64,000 nucleotides of DNA, taken from Geomonas propionica. Its GTDB lineage: Bacteria > Desulfobacterota > Desulfuromonadia > Geobacterales > Geobacteraceae. Position numbers and translations under genes: made by a program. How positions within the stretch are numbered: the first letter of the stretch is position 1; each line of letters begins with the position of its first letter. The stretch lies in assembly GCF_016458235.1 (NCBI RefSeq), contig NZ_JAEMHK010000010.1:124001-188000 (forward strand). Reading direction: 5' to 3'. The notes under the pieces were generated by a model. The model worked only from the letters and a program-made list of their open reading frames with translations, searched no databases and was not told the DNA's origin. Shown here piece by piece: positions 1-8,932 of the stretch.

Positions 1-1305
1 AGCAGCACCGCCGACGAGATCCGCGCCATGCGCGGCACACTGAGCGAGCCGGGCAAAGAGAGCCCGTACCGCAACCGCAGCGTCGCCGAAAACGTCAACC
101 TGTTCGCCCGCATGCGCGCCGGCGAGTTCGAAGATGGCAGCCAGGTGGTCCGCCTGAAGATCGACATGGCCTCCCCTAACATCAACCTGCGCGACCCGGT
201 CATCTACCGAATCAAGAAGGTCGACCATCACCGGACCGGCGACGCCTGGTGCATCTACCCGATGTACGACTACGCGCACTGCATCTCCGACGCGATAGAG
301 GGGATCACCCACTCCGTCTGCACCCTTGAGTTTGAGGATCACCGCCCGCTCTACGACTGGGTGCTGGACCAACTCCCGGTCCCCTGCCACCCGAGGCAGA
401 TCGAGTTCGCGCGCCTGAACCTGAACTATACGGTGATGAGCAAACGAAAGCTCCTCGAACTGGTCCAAGAGAAGCTGGTGGACGGCTGGGACGACCCGCG
501 CATGCCGACCCTGGTGGGGATCAGGCGCCGCGGCTTCACCCCCGAGTCAATCCGCGCCTTCTGCGAGACCATCGGCGTGGGCAAGAGCGACAGCCTGATC
601 GACATGAGCATCCTTGAGGACGCGGCACGCGAGGACTTGAACCTGCGTGCCCCGCGCGCCATGGCGGTGCTGCGTCCCCTCAAGGTGGTTATCGAGGGAT
701 ACCCGGAAGGTCAGACCGAGGAGTTCGAGGCGGCCAACCACCCGAACAACCCGGAGATGGGGAGCCGCATGGTCCCCTTCGGCAAGACGGTCTACATCGA
801 GCGCGACGATTTCCAGGAGGAGCCGACCAAGGGGTTCTTCCGCATGGCGCCGGGCAAGGAAGTGCGCCTGCGTTACGCCTACATCGTGAAGTGCGAGTCC
901 GTGGTGAAGAACGAGAACGGCGAGGTGGTCGAGGTGCGCTGCAGCTACGATCCCGGCTCCCGCGGCGGCAGCGCCCCGGACGGCCGCAAGATCAAAGGGA
1001 CCATCCACTGGGTCAGCGCCGAGCACGCCGTCAGCGCCGAGGTGCGCCTCTACGATCGTCTCTTCAGCACGCCCAACCCGGGTGGCAAAAACGAGCCCGA
1101 CTACCGCACCTCGCTCAACCCGAACTCCATCGAGGTGCTCAGCGACTGCAAGCTGGAGCCGTCGCTCGCCGCGGCCACCCAGGAGGATCGCTTCCAGTTC
1201 GAGCGCCTGGGCTACTTCTGCCCCGACATGAAGGATTCGCGCCCCGGTGCGCTGGTCTTCAACCGGACCGCCACCCTGCGTGATTCCTGGAACGTGAAGA
1301 AGTAA
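1..1305 (+). CDS. glnS: Glutamine--tRNA ligase, C-terminal part (5' end outside window)
   Basis: Class I cytoplasmic aminoacyl-tRNA synthetase that charges tRNA(Gln) with glutamine. The reading frame is open from base 1, so the gene starts upstream and about 434 codons are present; full-length GlnS is about 550 residues, so the N-terminal Rossmann part with the HIGH motif is missing. The second class I signature appears as VMSKR at about 433-447. The C-terminal half is the two-barrel anticodon-binding region, including the [14 protein letters not shown] segment typical of GlnS/GltX relatives. It ends at a TAA. A short GC hairpin without a T tract (1316-1336) follows, then cysS on the same strand 111 bp on, so co-transcription is possible. 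Confidence 0.95.
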   Translation, partial: SSTADEIRAMRGTLSEPGKESPYRNRSVAENVNLFARMRAGEFEDGSQVVRLKIDMASPNINLRDPVIYRIKKVDHHRTGDAWCIYPMYDYAHCISDAIEGITHSVCTLEFEDHRPLYDWVLDQLPVPCHPRQIEFARLNLNYTVMSKRKLLELVQEKLVDGWDDPRMPTLVGIRRRGFTPESIRAFCETIGVGKSDSLIDMSILEDAAREDLNLRAPRAMAVLRPLKVVIEGYPEGQTEEFEAANHPNNPEMGSRMVPFGKTVYIERDDFQEEPTKGFFRMAPGKEVRLRYAYIVKCESVVKNENGEVVEVRCSYDPGSRGGSAPDGRKIKGTIHWVSAEHAVSAEVRLYDRLFSTPNPGGKNEPDYRTSLNPNSIEVLSDCKLEPSLAAATQEDRFQFERLGYFCPDMKDSRPGALVFNRTATLRDSWNVKK

Positions 1306-1416
1306 CGCAGGAAGCTCCCCCCTTCGCAAAGGGGGACTTGTACCAGCGAAGATGGCTGTAAAACGGCAAACTAATAACGGCTAAAGGCCTTAACACTCGA
1401 GAAAAGAGGATCTGAC

Positions 1417-2859
<1,443 letters not shown>

Positions 2860-2891
2860 GGAATTACTCGGGAAACCGGAAACTGCAGGAA

Positions 2892-2924
2892 TAAAAAAAG
2901 GCCGCTTAACGCGGCCGTTTTTTA
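2892..2924. terminator. Bidirectional intrinsic terminator between cysS and the RHH gene
   Basis: The stem GGCCGC/GCGGCC (2900-2916) with loop TTAAC has an A run on its left and a T run on its right. It can therefore end cysS transcripts on the plus strand and transcripts of the convergent small gene on the minus strand. Confidence 0.9.
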
Positions 2925-2943
2925 TGCTTCGGCGGGGTGATAC

Positions 2944-2963
2944 AAGGCGGCCTAGGCCGCCTT
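2944..2963. repeat. Perfect 20-bp palindrome containing the RHH stop codon
   Basis: Twenty bases read identically on both strands, centred on CTAG. The TAG stop of the minus-strand RHH gene (2952-2954) lies in the would-be tetraloop. As RNA it would fold into an 8-bp GC-rich hairpin at the very 3' end of that short mRNA, a plausible stability element. It is separate from the terminator 20 bp further on. Confidence 0.7.
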
Positions 2964-3131
2964 CTGGTTCATCTCTACGCTTCTGGCCTTCACGAGTTCC
3001 ATTGCTTCCCTCATGATGTCGGAAACGCTCTTCTTAGTGGAGTCCATGATTGCTTCGAGGGTCTCACGCTCTGCGTCGCTGATCCTCATGGAAATGACAT
3101 TGTACCTGGGGTTCTCTCTCATTCTGCCCAT
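2952..3131 (-). CDS. Small ribbon-helix-helix (CopG/Arc-like) DNA-binding protein, 59 aa
   Basis: A 59-residue minus-strand gene. The product begins MGRMRENPRYNVISMRIS; the strand YNVISMRIS followed by two helices (DAERETLEAIMD, then SVSDIMREAMELVKAR) is the pattern of a ribbon-helix-helix dimer. An AAGGAGA ribosome site lies about 8 bases before the ATG. It sits downstream of, and on the same strand as, the sigma-54 activator at 3377-5659, but is separated from it by 245 bp holding a sigma-54 promoter (3182-3199) and a dyad (3291-3313). That points to a separate transcript switched on by an activator, probably its neighbour. What it regulates is unknown; anti-toxin-like roles are possible, but no toxin gene adjoins it. 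Confidence 0.85.
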   Translation of the reverse strand: MGRMRENPRYNVISMRISDAERETLEAIMDSTKKSVSDIMREAMELVKARSVEMNQKAA

Positions 3132-3181
3132 CTGCTTCTCTCCTTGTACTGCTCAAGATTGGTGACACGATGTCTACAATA

Positions 3182-3199
3182 TTGCTATATGCGTGCCAA
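3182..3199 (-). promoter_or_regulatory. Sigma-54 promoter of the RHH gene
   Basis: On the minus strand the sequence TTGGCACGCATATAGCAA has the -24 GG and -12 GC exactly 10 bases apart, and TGGCAC is the full -24 consensus. A T run lies just upstream. The predicted start is near 3168, giving a leader of about 37 nt that contains the AAGGAGA site. A sigma-54 activator gene and a dyad lie upstream. Confidence 0.85.
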
Positions 3200-3290
3200 C
3201 CCCAAAAAAAAGCAGCACCCCCGCGTAACCCGCTGTTTTCACGTATACCCTTAATTTTACGTTAGAAATCTATAATGCCGCAGTGTATAC

Positions 3291-3313
3291 AAAGTGCGCC
3301 ACTTTTGGCACAA
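3291..3313. promoter_or_regulatory. Dyad operator / upstream activating site, copy 1
   Basis: A 23-bp site with half-sites related to GTGCCAA facing each other. It matches the site at 5722-5744 at 18 of 23 positions. It lies about 95-115 bp upstream of the sigma-54 -24 box at 3198, a normal enhancer distance. A weaker tandem copy begins exactly 21 bp on (3312-3334, starting AAAGTGGG), which would lie on the same helix face. Likely ligands are the neighbouring sigma-54 activator or the RHH protein; the sequence alone cannot decide. Confidence 0.7.
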
Positions 3314-3376
3314 AGTGGGTAAATGTGCCCATTTGTATCATTTTGGCCAGGGAGATCTTGCTCCCCGCGTACCAAA

Positions 3377-5659
3377 TCATTCATCTTCTTCCTCCCGCGC
3401 GCGAATTGTGCGCCCTTTCAACCCATGCTTGGCTAAAAGACGATAAAAGGTCCTTCTGGGGATGTTGGCAAGTTGTGCCGCTTTTGACACATTGCCTCCG
3501 GCGTCGGCCAGGTAGCGCTGAATCAGCTTCTTTTCGACCCGCAACACGTGCGGCTCGCGCTCCTTTTTGAAAGAGCGCAGGTCGATGACATCCTCCCCCT
3601 CGTCGGCGTAACTTTCCGCGAAGGCCAGCGGCAGGTTGCCCAGCTTGATGATGTCGTCGTGGGTGAGAACCGCTGCGCGCTCGATGACGTTCTGCATCTC
3701 CCTGATGTTGCCGGGCCAGGGGTACTTGACCATGGCGTTGATGGCGCGCTCCTCGATACCGACGATGTGCTTGTTCAGCTTGTTGCGCGCCTTCTCCAGG
3801 AAGTAGTGCGCGAGCTGCGGGATCGATTCCACCCGTTCCCTTAACGGTGGCATGGTGATGGAGAAAACATCGAGCCGGTAGTAGAGGTCCTCGCGGAACC
3901 ACCCGTCACGCACCCCGTCCTCGAGCGACTTGTTGGTGGCCGCGATGAGGCGGACGTCGACGCGGCGGGCCACGGTGCCGCCGACCGGCCGAACCTCACC
4001 CAGGTCGAGCACGCGCAACAGTTCCGCCTGCAGCTTCGGGGTGATGTCGCCGATCTCGTCCAGGAAGATGGTGCCGCCGTCGGCCGCCTCGAAAAGGCCC
4101 TTCTTCTCGGTGATGGCGCCGGTGAAGGAGCCCTTTTTGTGGCCGAAGAGTTCGCTCTCAAGAAGGGAGTCGGTGATGGTGGTGCAGTTGACCGTTACCA
4201 GCGGCTTGTCGTTTCGCTTGCTGTAGCGGTGGATGGCGCGGGCGGCTAGCTCCTTGCCGGTACCGGACTCGCCCCGGATCAGCACCGTGGTCGGCGTCGG
4301 CCCCACCTGCTTAATCTGGTCCAGCGCCTCCAAGGTGTTGCCGTCGCTCCCCACGATGAACTCGTCGCCGTACTCGCGGTCCAACTCCCTCTTGGCCAGT
4401 TCGTACTTCTGGATCAGGCGGCCGCGCTCCTCTTCCAGTTGCTGCAGGTTGTGCGGCAGGCACATCTCCAAGTCCGCCAGCCCCTGGAACACAGCGACGG
4501 CGTACTCGCGGCAGGTGCGGTAACCGCAGGTGCGGCAGTTCAACTCGTCCTTCTGGGTGAACTTGTTGGTGGCGTGGAGGATCTTCTTGACGTCCCCCCC
4601 TTTCGGGGTGGGGAGCTTGGCGTACTTGTCCGAGAAGGTGCGCGACAGGTTGATGTCCCAATCCTTCTGATAGTGCGGCGCCACGCGGTACGGGGTCTCC
4701 CCCCTGAAGTGTGAGATCACCATGTTGCGCCGGGAGAATTCTGTGAGCTCCTTGTTGCGCCCGGGGCCGCCGATGCAGCCGTCGTAGCAGAAGCGGAGGT
4801 CTACCAGCTTCGGGCTGATGCGTCCAGCGGCAAGATCCTTGATGATCCCCATAACGTTGACCTCACCCTCGGCGGTGACGATCTCGGTATCGAGCGGGTC
4901 GGGGTTGATGCCGAAGGCCTGGAAAGAGCCTTGCGACAGGGAGAAGATCCGTCCCATATGTGGCGCTCTGCCGTCGAAAGGCTCCTCCTGCAGCGCCGCC
5001 AAGTCGATACCGCGCTCCCTGAAGATCGACTCCAACTCCCGATAGGTAAGCAGCACGTCCACGGCGCCTTTGGTCTGTTCCGCCTGCACCTCGAACTTGC
5101 CGGCGATGCAGGAGCTGATGTAGATGACCTTGACCTGCTCTCCCAGCACCTGCTTCAGGTAGCGGCCCATGGCGACCATGTGAGTCACCACGCCGACCAG
5201 GTTCTCGATCAACTGCGGGTAGTGGCGCTCCACGAGGTCGACCACGGCCGGGCAATGGGAAGATATGAGCGGCAACTGCGCTTGGTCAATGGCGCTTCGG
5301 TACTCGCCGGCGATCAACTCCACGCCGCGGGCCCCCTCGTGCACCTCGGCGAAACCGAGCTGGCGCAGGCCGGCGGAGAGCTGACCGGGAGAGCAGTTGT
5401 GGAAGAAGGCGGGGAAGGAGCAGCCCAGGACGGCGACCACCGGGTCACCGGAGGTAAGCAGCGCCTCGGTAACCACCACGTTGTCCGCGATGACCTTGGC
5501 GTGCTGGGGGCAGTTGCTCAGGCAGTTGCCGCAGCCGATGCAGCGCTCGAAGATGATCTCGGTGTAGCTCTTCTCCACCTTGATCGCCTTGACCGGGCAG
5601 CTGCGCACGCAGGAGTAGCATTTTCGGCATTGGTCGGTAATGGTTACGATAGGATACAT
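3377..5659 (-). CDS. Sigma-54-dependent activator with ferredoxin, Fe-hydrogenase-like and Fe-S sensory domains
   Basis: A 760-residue cytoplasmic regulator. In order: two [4Fe-4S] ferredoxin motifs (C11-C14-C17-C21 and C40-C43-C46-C50); a region resembling the Fe-only hydrogenase large subunit, with cysteine motifs SSHCPA, SSCIAGKFE and FCYDGCIGGPG; a four-cysteine Fe-S domain (NCRTCGYRTC and a later EMC); an AAA+ sigma-54 interaction module with Walker A GESGTGKE, a GSFTGA loop and Walker B IFLDEIGD; and a C-terminal Fis-type helix-turn-helix (NVSKAAQLANIPRRTFYRLL). The ATG at 5659 is chosen over upstream starts because the ferredoxin fold begins there, a GAGGAC ribosome site precedes it, and a promoter lies at 5704-5732. 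Probably a redox or H2-responsive switch acting on the sigma-54 promoter at 3182-3199 and perhaps others; the signal is inferred. Confidence 0.93.
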   Translation of the reverse strand: MYPIVTITDQCRKCYSCVRSCPVKAIKVEKSYTEIIFERCIGCGNCLSNCPQHAKVIADNVVVTEALLTSGDPVVAVLGCSFPAFFHNCSPGQLSAGLRQLGFAEVHEGARGVELIAGEYRSAIDQAQLPLISSHCPAVVDLVERHYPQLIENLVGVVTHMVAMGRYLKQVLGEQVKVIYISSCIAGKFEVQAEQTKGAVDVLLTYRELESIFRERGIDLAALQEEPFDGRAPHMGRIFSLSQGSFQAFGINPDPLDTEIVTAEGEVNVMGIIKDLAAGRISPKLVDLRFCYDGCIGGPGRNKELTEFSRRNMVISHFRGETPYRVAPHYQKDWDINLSRTFSDKYAKLPTPKGGDVKKILHATNKFTQKDELNCRTCGYRTCREYAVAVFQGLADLEMCLPHNLQQLEEERGRLIQKYELAKRELDREYGDEFIVGSDGNTLEALDQIKQVGPTPTTVLIRGESGTGKELAARAIHRYSKRNDKPLVTVNCTTITDSLLESELFGHKKGSFTGAITEKKGLFEAADGGTIFLDEIGDITPKLQAELLRVLDLGEVRPVGGTVARRVDVRLIAATNKSLEDGVRDGWFREDLYYRLDVFSITMPPLRERVESIPQLAHYFLEKARNKLNKHIVGIEERAINAMVKYPWPGNIREMQNVIERAAVLTHDDIIKLGNLPLAFAESYADEGEDVIDLRSFKKEREPHVLRVEKKLIQRYLADAGGNVSKAAQLANIPRRTFYRLLAKHGLKGRTIRAREEEDE

Positions 5660-5703
5660 CGGTCCTCGCTGGCACAGCCGGATGGAATTGCAGATCAGGT
5701 GGG

Positions 5704-5732
5704 ATTGTATAGGAATCGGCAAAAGTGTGCAA
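5704..5732 (-). promoter_or_regulatory. Sigma-70 promoter of the Fe-S sigma-54 activator
   Basis: The minus strand reads TTGCAC, 17 bases, TACAAT. The predicted start is near 5697, about 38 bases before the ATG. The -35 box lies inside the dyad at 5722-5744, so a protein bound there would block the promoter. Confidence 0.75.
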
Positions 5733-5744
5733 CGATTGGCACAC
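5722..5744. promoter_or_regulatory. Dyad operator, copy 2, over the activator's -35 box
   Basis: It shares 18 of 23 positions with the site at 3291-3313 and keeps the opposed GTGC and GGCAC halves. Its position over the -35 element suggests negative autoregulation by the protein that acts at the other site. Confidence 0.7.
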
Positions 5745-5762
5745 TCGAGAGGAAGAAGGTAC

Positions 5763-5841
5763 AAAAAAAAACCCTAGCGACTAGGAGGGCAAGTCGGCTA
5801 GGGGAAGGAGGATCCTACGATCCTCCGCAACTCGTATCTAT
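5763..5841 (-). ncRNA. Candidate small RNA, about 79 nt, with anti-Shine-Dalgarno loop
   Basis: A strong promoter (5848-5876) is followed about 40 bases downstream by a terminator hairpin: stem CCCTAG plus CGACT paired with AGTCG plus CTAGGG, one bulged base, then nine T (5763-5771). The terminator loop is TGCCCTCCT, complementary to AGGAGGGCA, i.e. to strong ribosome-binding sites. A second perfect hairpin, GGAGGATC/GATCCTCC with a 4-base loop, lies at 5807-5826. No open frame fits. No minus-strand gene lies upstream, so it is not an ordinary operon terminator. It is either a free trans-acting RNA or an attenuated leader of the activator, which however has its own promoter further on. Confidence 0.65.
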
Positions 5842-5847
5842 GAACAC

Positions 5848-5876
5848 ATTATACTGAGACGCTCAAAAGACTGCAA
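5848..5876 (-). promoter_or_regulatory. Strong sigma-70 promoter driving the candidate small RNA
   Basis: The minus strand reads TTGCAG, exactly 17 bases, then the consensus TATAAT. The predicted start is near 5841. Confidence 0.8.
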
Positions 5877-6030
5877 GAGCTTAACTACAATTAATCAAAG
5901 AACTCTTTCGGTCGCTAACCTCATGAACCTCGCGGGCGCCGCGTTTCATAAGAAAAAGAGCGGGTTGGCGCATTGCGCCCGGCGCAAGTCATGTGGTATA
6001 AAATACCGCGAACTCAGCCCAGGAGGATGT

Positions 6031-7473
6031 ATGACAACCACGGCACGCTTTCAACTCACCCTTCGGTTCATGGCGCTACTGGCCCTGGTCCTCTTGCCGC
6101 TCCAGCTCCTCGCGGCAACCCCTCTCCCAAAGCTGGCCGCCCCGCCCGAAGGGGAACGCTGGTTCAGCATCATCATGGGTGACGAGCAGGTCGGCTTCGG
6201 CCAGACCACCGTTACCCGCACCGCCGGCGGCTACCAGATCTCCTCGCGCGGCAGCGTGAAGATGAAGGTGATGGGGTTCTCCCGTGAGGCAAGTTCAACG
6301 GAATCTTACCAGGTGGCCCCCGACCTGACCCTGCGCTCGTTCCAGGTCCAAAACCGCATTGATGGCAGCCCAGTCGACATCAACGGTGAAGTGACACCCA
6401 AAGGGATCACGGTCCACACCCGTTCGGCCAACGGCAACAAGGAGCGGGTCCTGAAGGTGAAAGGACCGATCTACCCGCCACATGCCCTGAACCTGTACCC
6501 GCTCTTGCAGGGGGCGGTGCCGGGCAAGACCTACAAGATCCAGTACCTGGACCCGGAAGCGGTGAAGGTGAAGCAGGCGAAGGTCGAGGTAGTCGGGCCA
6601 GAAACCCTGGACGGGAAGCAGGTGGTGCACCTGAAAAACGATCTCTACACCATGGTGGACAACGACATCTGGGTTGATCTGGCAGGTAACGTCCTGAAGG
6701 AATCGGTGCGGGACGGGCTGGTGGTCACGCTGGCCCGTGACGAGGCAGCCGCCAAGGCCGAGTTGGCCGAAGCCGCCATGGGCAAGAAGGACCTCGTCTA
6801 CGACTTCAGCCTGATCCGGGTCACGCCTCCCCTGGAGCATCCTGAGCGGTTGCAGAAGCTCGTGGTCCAGATCACCGGGTTCCCTGCGCAGCAGCGCCTG
6901 TTGCAGGGAGCATGGCAAGGGGCGGAGCGCCAGCCCGACGGCAGCGTCATCTTCAGCCTCCCCAACCCCGGTCCTGCCGCGGAAGAAGTCCCCACCCAAG
7001 CGGACTTGCAGCCCGGAGAGCGGACCCCCAGCGACAACCCAGAGATTGTCTCACGCATGAAGGTGATCGTGGGGGACGAGAAGGATCCCGCCAAAAAAGT
7101 CGCTCGTCTGGCAGAGTGGGTTGCCGGCAACATCAAGGCTGACGTGATCGATTCGCAGTCGCCGTTGGAAACGCTGCAGAAAGGGCGCGGCAACTGCCAG
7201 AGCCACGCACGGCTCTACGTATCCCTGGCGCGGGCCGCCGGCATCCCTACCCGCTTCGTCTCCGGTTTGGTGTACCAGGGTGACGGATTCCTGTACCACA
7301 GCTGGGCGGAAAGCTACCTGGAAGAGAGGTGGGTCTCCGTCGACCCCACCTTCAACCAAGTCCCCGCCGACCTCACCCACATCAAGCTGGTCGAGGGAGA
7401 GTCTTTGGACGAAATAGGGAGCATCGCCGGCATGATCGGCAAGGCGCGGGCCAAGGTGCTGGAGAAGCGTTAG
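6031..7473 (+). CDS. Exported transglutaminase-like protein
   Basis: A 480-residue protein with a signal peptide (hydrophobic core about residues 12-28, ending LLAAT), so it is periplasmic or surface-associated. The C-terminal transglutaminase-like domain shows the Cys-His-Asp triad: C389 in GNCQSHA, H423 in YHSWAE and D438 in VDPTFNQ. The N-terminal 300 residues are beta-rich and of unknown role. The ATG at 6031 is chosen because AGGAGG lies five bases upstream and the signal peptide starts there; the longer frame to 5923 has neither. It could be a protease or amidase rather than a cross-linker. It stands alone, with a terminator at 7506-7537. Confidence 0.88.
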   Translation: MTTTARFQLTLRFMALLALVLLPLQLLAATPLPKLAAPPEGERWFSIIMGDEQVGFGQTTVTRTAGGYQISSRGSVKMKVMGFSREASSTESYQVAPDLTLRSFQVQNRIDGSPVDINGEVTPKGITVHTRSANGNKERVLKVKGPIYPPHALNLYPLLQGAVPGKTYKIQYLDPEAVKVKQAKVEVVGPETLDGKQVVHLKNDLYTMVDNDIWVDLAGNVLKESVRDGLVVTLARDEAAAKAELAEAAMGKKDLVYDFSLIRVTPPLEHPERLQKLVVQITGFPAQQRLLQGAWQGAERQPDGSVIFSLPNPGPAAEEVPTQADLQPGERTPSDNPEIVSRMKVIVGDEKDPAKKVARLAEWVAGNIKADVIDSQSPLETLQKGRGNCQSHARLYVSLARAAGIPTRFVSGLVYQGDGFLYHSWAESYLEERWVSVDPTFNQVPADLTHIKLVEGESLDEIGSIAGMIGKARAKVLEKR

Positions 7474-7505
7474 GCGTCAGTCGGGCCACTCCTTAAATAC
7501 CAAAC

Positions 7506-7537
7506 GGGGCGGATCAAGAGATCCGCCCCGCTTTTTT
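7506..7537 (+). terminator. Intrinsic terminator after the transglutaminase-like gene
   Basis: A perfect 10-bp stem GGGGCGGATC/GATCCGCCCC with loop AAGA is followed by GCTTTTTT. Confidence 0.92.
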
Positions 7538-7592
7538 GGCAGTTTTGCCAATCCATGTTGGTTTTCCGCCTCAAAGCCCTTCACGGCAGGAG

Positions 7593-7700
7593 GGGGACTG
7601 GCTCCGCCAGGTGCCTGTCCCCTTAGGGCTTGGGTAAGGTGGCAAAGCGGAATGGAGCGTTGCGCTAGAGGGACAGGCACCTAAATGGAGCCTGTCCCTT
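7593..7700. repeat. REP/MITE-like element with inverted ends
   Basis: The first 30 bases (7593-7622) are the exact reverse complement of 14210-14239. Within this element the motif AGGTGCCTGTCCC near its left end recurs inverted (GGGACAGGCACCT) at 7671-7683, followed by GGAGCCTGTCCC, so the unit looks like two facing REP copies around a spacer of about 45 bp. It carries no coding capacity and overlaps the 3' end of the small gene at 7681-7803. Confidence 0.75.
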
Positions 7701-7803
7701 CTGCTAGCACTTCACCCTTCTTCACGCTGCTCCTGCAGCACGCAATCTGAACCAATACCGCCAACACGTAGACCACCCCAACCGCCACAAAGAAACCACT
7801 CAT
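7681..7803 (-). CDS. Possible small single-pass membrane protein, 40 aa
   Basis: The frame begins ATG with GGGAGCGG about 5 bases upstream. Residues 4-22 (FFVAVGVVYVLAVLVQIAC) form one hydrophobic helix, followed by CRSS and a basic stretch. I do not recognise a family. The last residues and the stop codon are encoded by the repeat element, so the original C terminus may have been replaced. A chance frame cannot be excluded. Confidence 0.4.
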   Translation of the reverse strand: MSGFFVAVGVVYVLAVLVQIACCRSSVKKGEVLAEGTGSI

Positions 7804-8022
7804 CTGCCGCTCCCATTATTCTGGATTCGCCGCGGTAGAGGGACATCCGCAACCGCAGGCGCACCTTCTAATGAGCAGGATACATGCCGCTTACTTGCCA
7901 CTGGAGAAATAAACGCAAAAGCTGGCAGTTACGCCTCTACTCATGACGTTGCCTGCCGAAACCTGTGCGAAAGTGGGACGCTGAACTGTCTCAATAGCTA
8001 ACGGCGGTGTTGGACTTGATAC

Positions 8023-8051
8023 GAAAAAGGGCGACCGGTAAGGGTCGCCCT
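8023..8051 (-). terminator. Terminator of the cobamide/cobalt operon
   Basis: On the minus strand the stem AGGGCGACC/GGTCGCCCT is followed by a short T run, about 20 bases past the cbiO stop. Confidence 0.88.
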
Positions 8052-8071
8052 GTGGGTGGAGAACGGAAGAA

Positions 8072-8929
8072 TCACTTTTTAGACATCGCTTCCACCATCT
8101 CCCGGCGCGCCTCGCCGATGGTGAGGGGAAGGCGGCTGAAGGGAAGGCCATCTTCATGCTTCAACTGGTAGATCAGTTCGGCGATGTGGGGGAGGCGCAG
8201 CTTTACGTTGGCCAACTCCTCCGGCGCGGTAAACACGTCTTCGGGGGCGCCGCCGCGGACCAGGCGCCCCTTGCTTAGGATATGGAGCTGGTGCAGGAAA
8301 ATCGGTACCAGATCGACGCTGTGGGTGGCCATGACGATGGTGACGCCGTGGTCACGGTTCAGCCGGGTCAAGAGCTCCATCATCCGGTACTCGCCCATGG
8401 GGTCAAGCCCGGCCGTCGGCTCGTCCAGGAGCAGGATCTCGTGCCCCATGGCCAGCAGGCCGGCGATGCAGACCCGCTTCTTCTGGCCGTAGCTCAGGTT
8501 GTGAATCCCCTTCGCGGCGAACTCTGACATGTCCACGCTCGCCAGTGCCGCCTCGACGCGGCTTTTCACCTCGGGCTCAGCGCACCCCATGTTGCGCGGG
8601 CCAAAAGCAGCGTCCTCGAAGACGTTGCTGGCGAAAAGCTGGTCGTCGGGGTTCTGGAACACCAGCCCAACCTTCCGATAGATGTCGCGCGGATGCAGGC
8701 GGAGCACGTTATCGCCGTCCAAGAGCACCTCGCCGCGATACCCCTTGATCAGGCCGTCCATGATCTTCAGCAGCGTGGTCTTTCCTGAGCCGTTGGAGCC
8801 GAGGATGCCGGCGAACTCGCCACGAGCGATGCCCAAGTGTAGATCCGCCAGCGCGACTGTGCCGTCTGGGTATTGGTAACTCTCCAGGTTCACTGAAATT
8901 CTGGTCTGGTCCACGAACGGTTCCTTCAT
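8072..8929 (-). CDS. cbiO: Cobalt ECF transporter ATPase CbiO
   Basis: ATP-binding subunit of an energy-coupling-factor cobalt importer, acting on the cytoplasmic face with CbiM, CbiN and CbiQ. The 285-residue protein has Walker A GSNGSGKTT, the ABC signature LSYGQKKR, Walker B ILLLDEPTAGLD and the switch histidine in MATHSVD. It is the last gene of the operon, 3 bp after cbiQ, and ends just before a terminator. Nickel as substrate is possible by sequence, but the location behind cobamide genes and a cobalamin riboswitch favours cobalt. Confidence 0.95.
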   Translation of the reverse strand: MKEPFVDQTRISVNLESYQYPDGTVALADLHLGIARGEFAGILGSNGSGKTTLLKIMDGLIKGYRGEVLLDGDNVLRLHPRDIYRKVGLVFQNPDDQLFASNVFEDAAFGPRNMGCAEPEVKSRVEAALASVDMSEFAAKGIHNLSYGQKKRVCIAGLLAMGHEILLLDEPTAGLDPMGEYRMMELLTRLNRDHGVTIVMATHSVDLVPIFLHQLHILSKGRLVRGGAPEDVFTAPEELANVKLRLPHIAELIYQLKHEDGLPFSRLPLTIGEARREMVEAMSKK

Positions 8930-8932
8930 TAT

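Larger units (their letters stand above)
7538..8022. other. Intergenic stretch without a confident gene
   Basis: Between the terminator at 7506-7537 and the minus-strand terminator at 8023-8051 lie the repeat element (7593-7700) and a possible 40-residue minus-strand peptide gene (7681-7803). In 7804-8022 I see no promoter, hairpin or frame worth reporting. Confidence 0.6.

Noticed and set aside
1316..1336. Terminator between glnS and cysS
   Set aside because: The GC hairpin has no T tract, so read-through into cysS is likely.
2937..3254. 105-codon plus-strand frame after cysS
   Set aside because: It is antisense to the 59-residue RHH gene, which has a ribosome site, promoter and a recognisable fold.
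3301..3320. TTGGCAC on the plus strand as another sigma-54 promoter
   Set aside because: No GC at the -12 position 10 bases after GG; it is part of the dyad instead.
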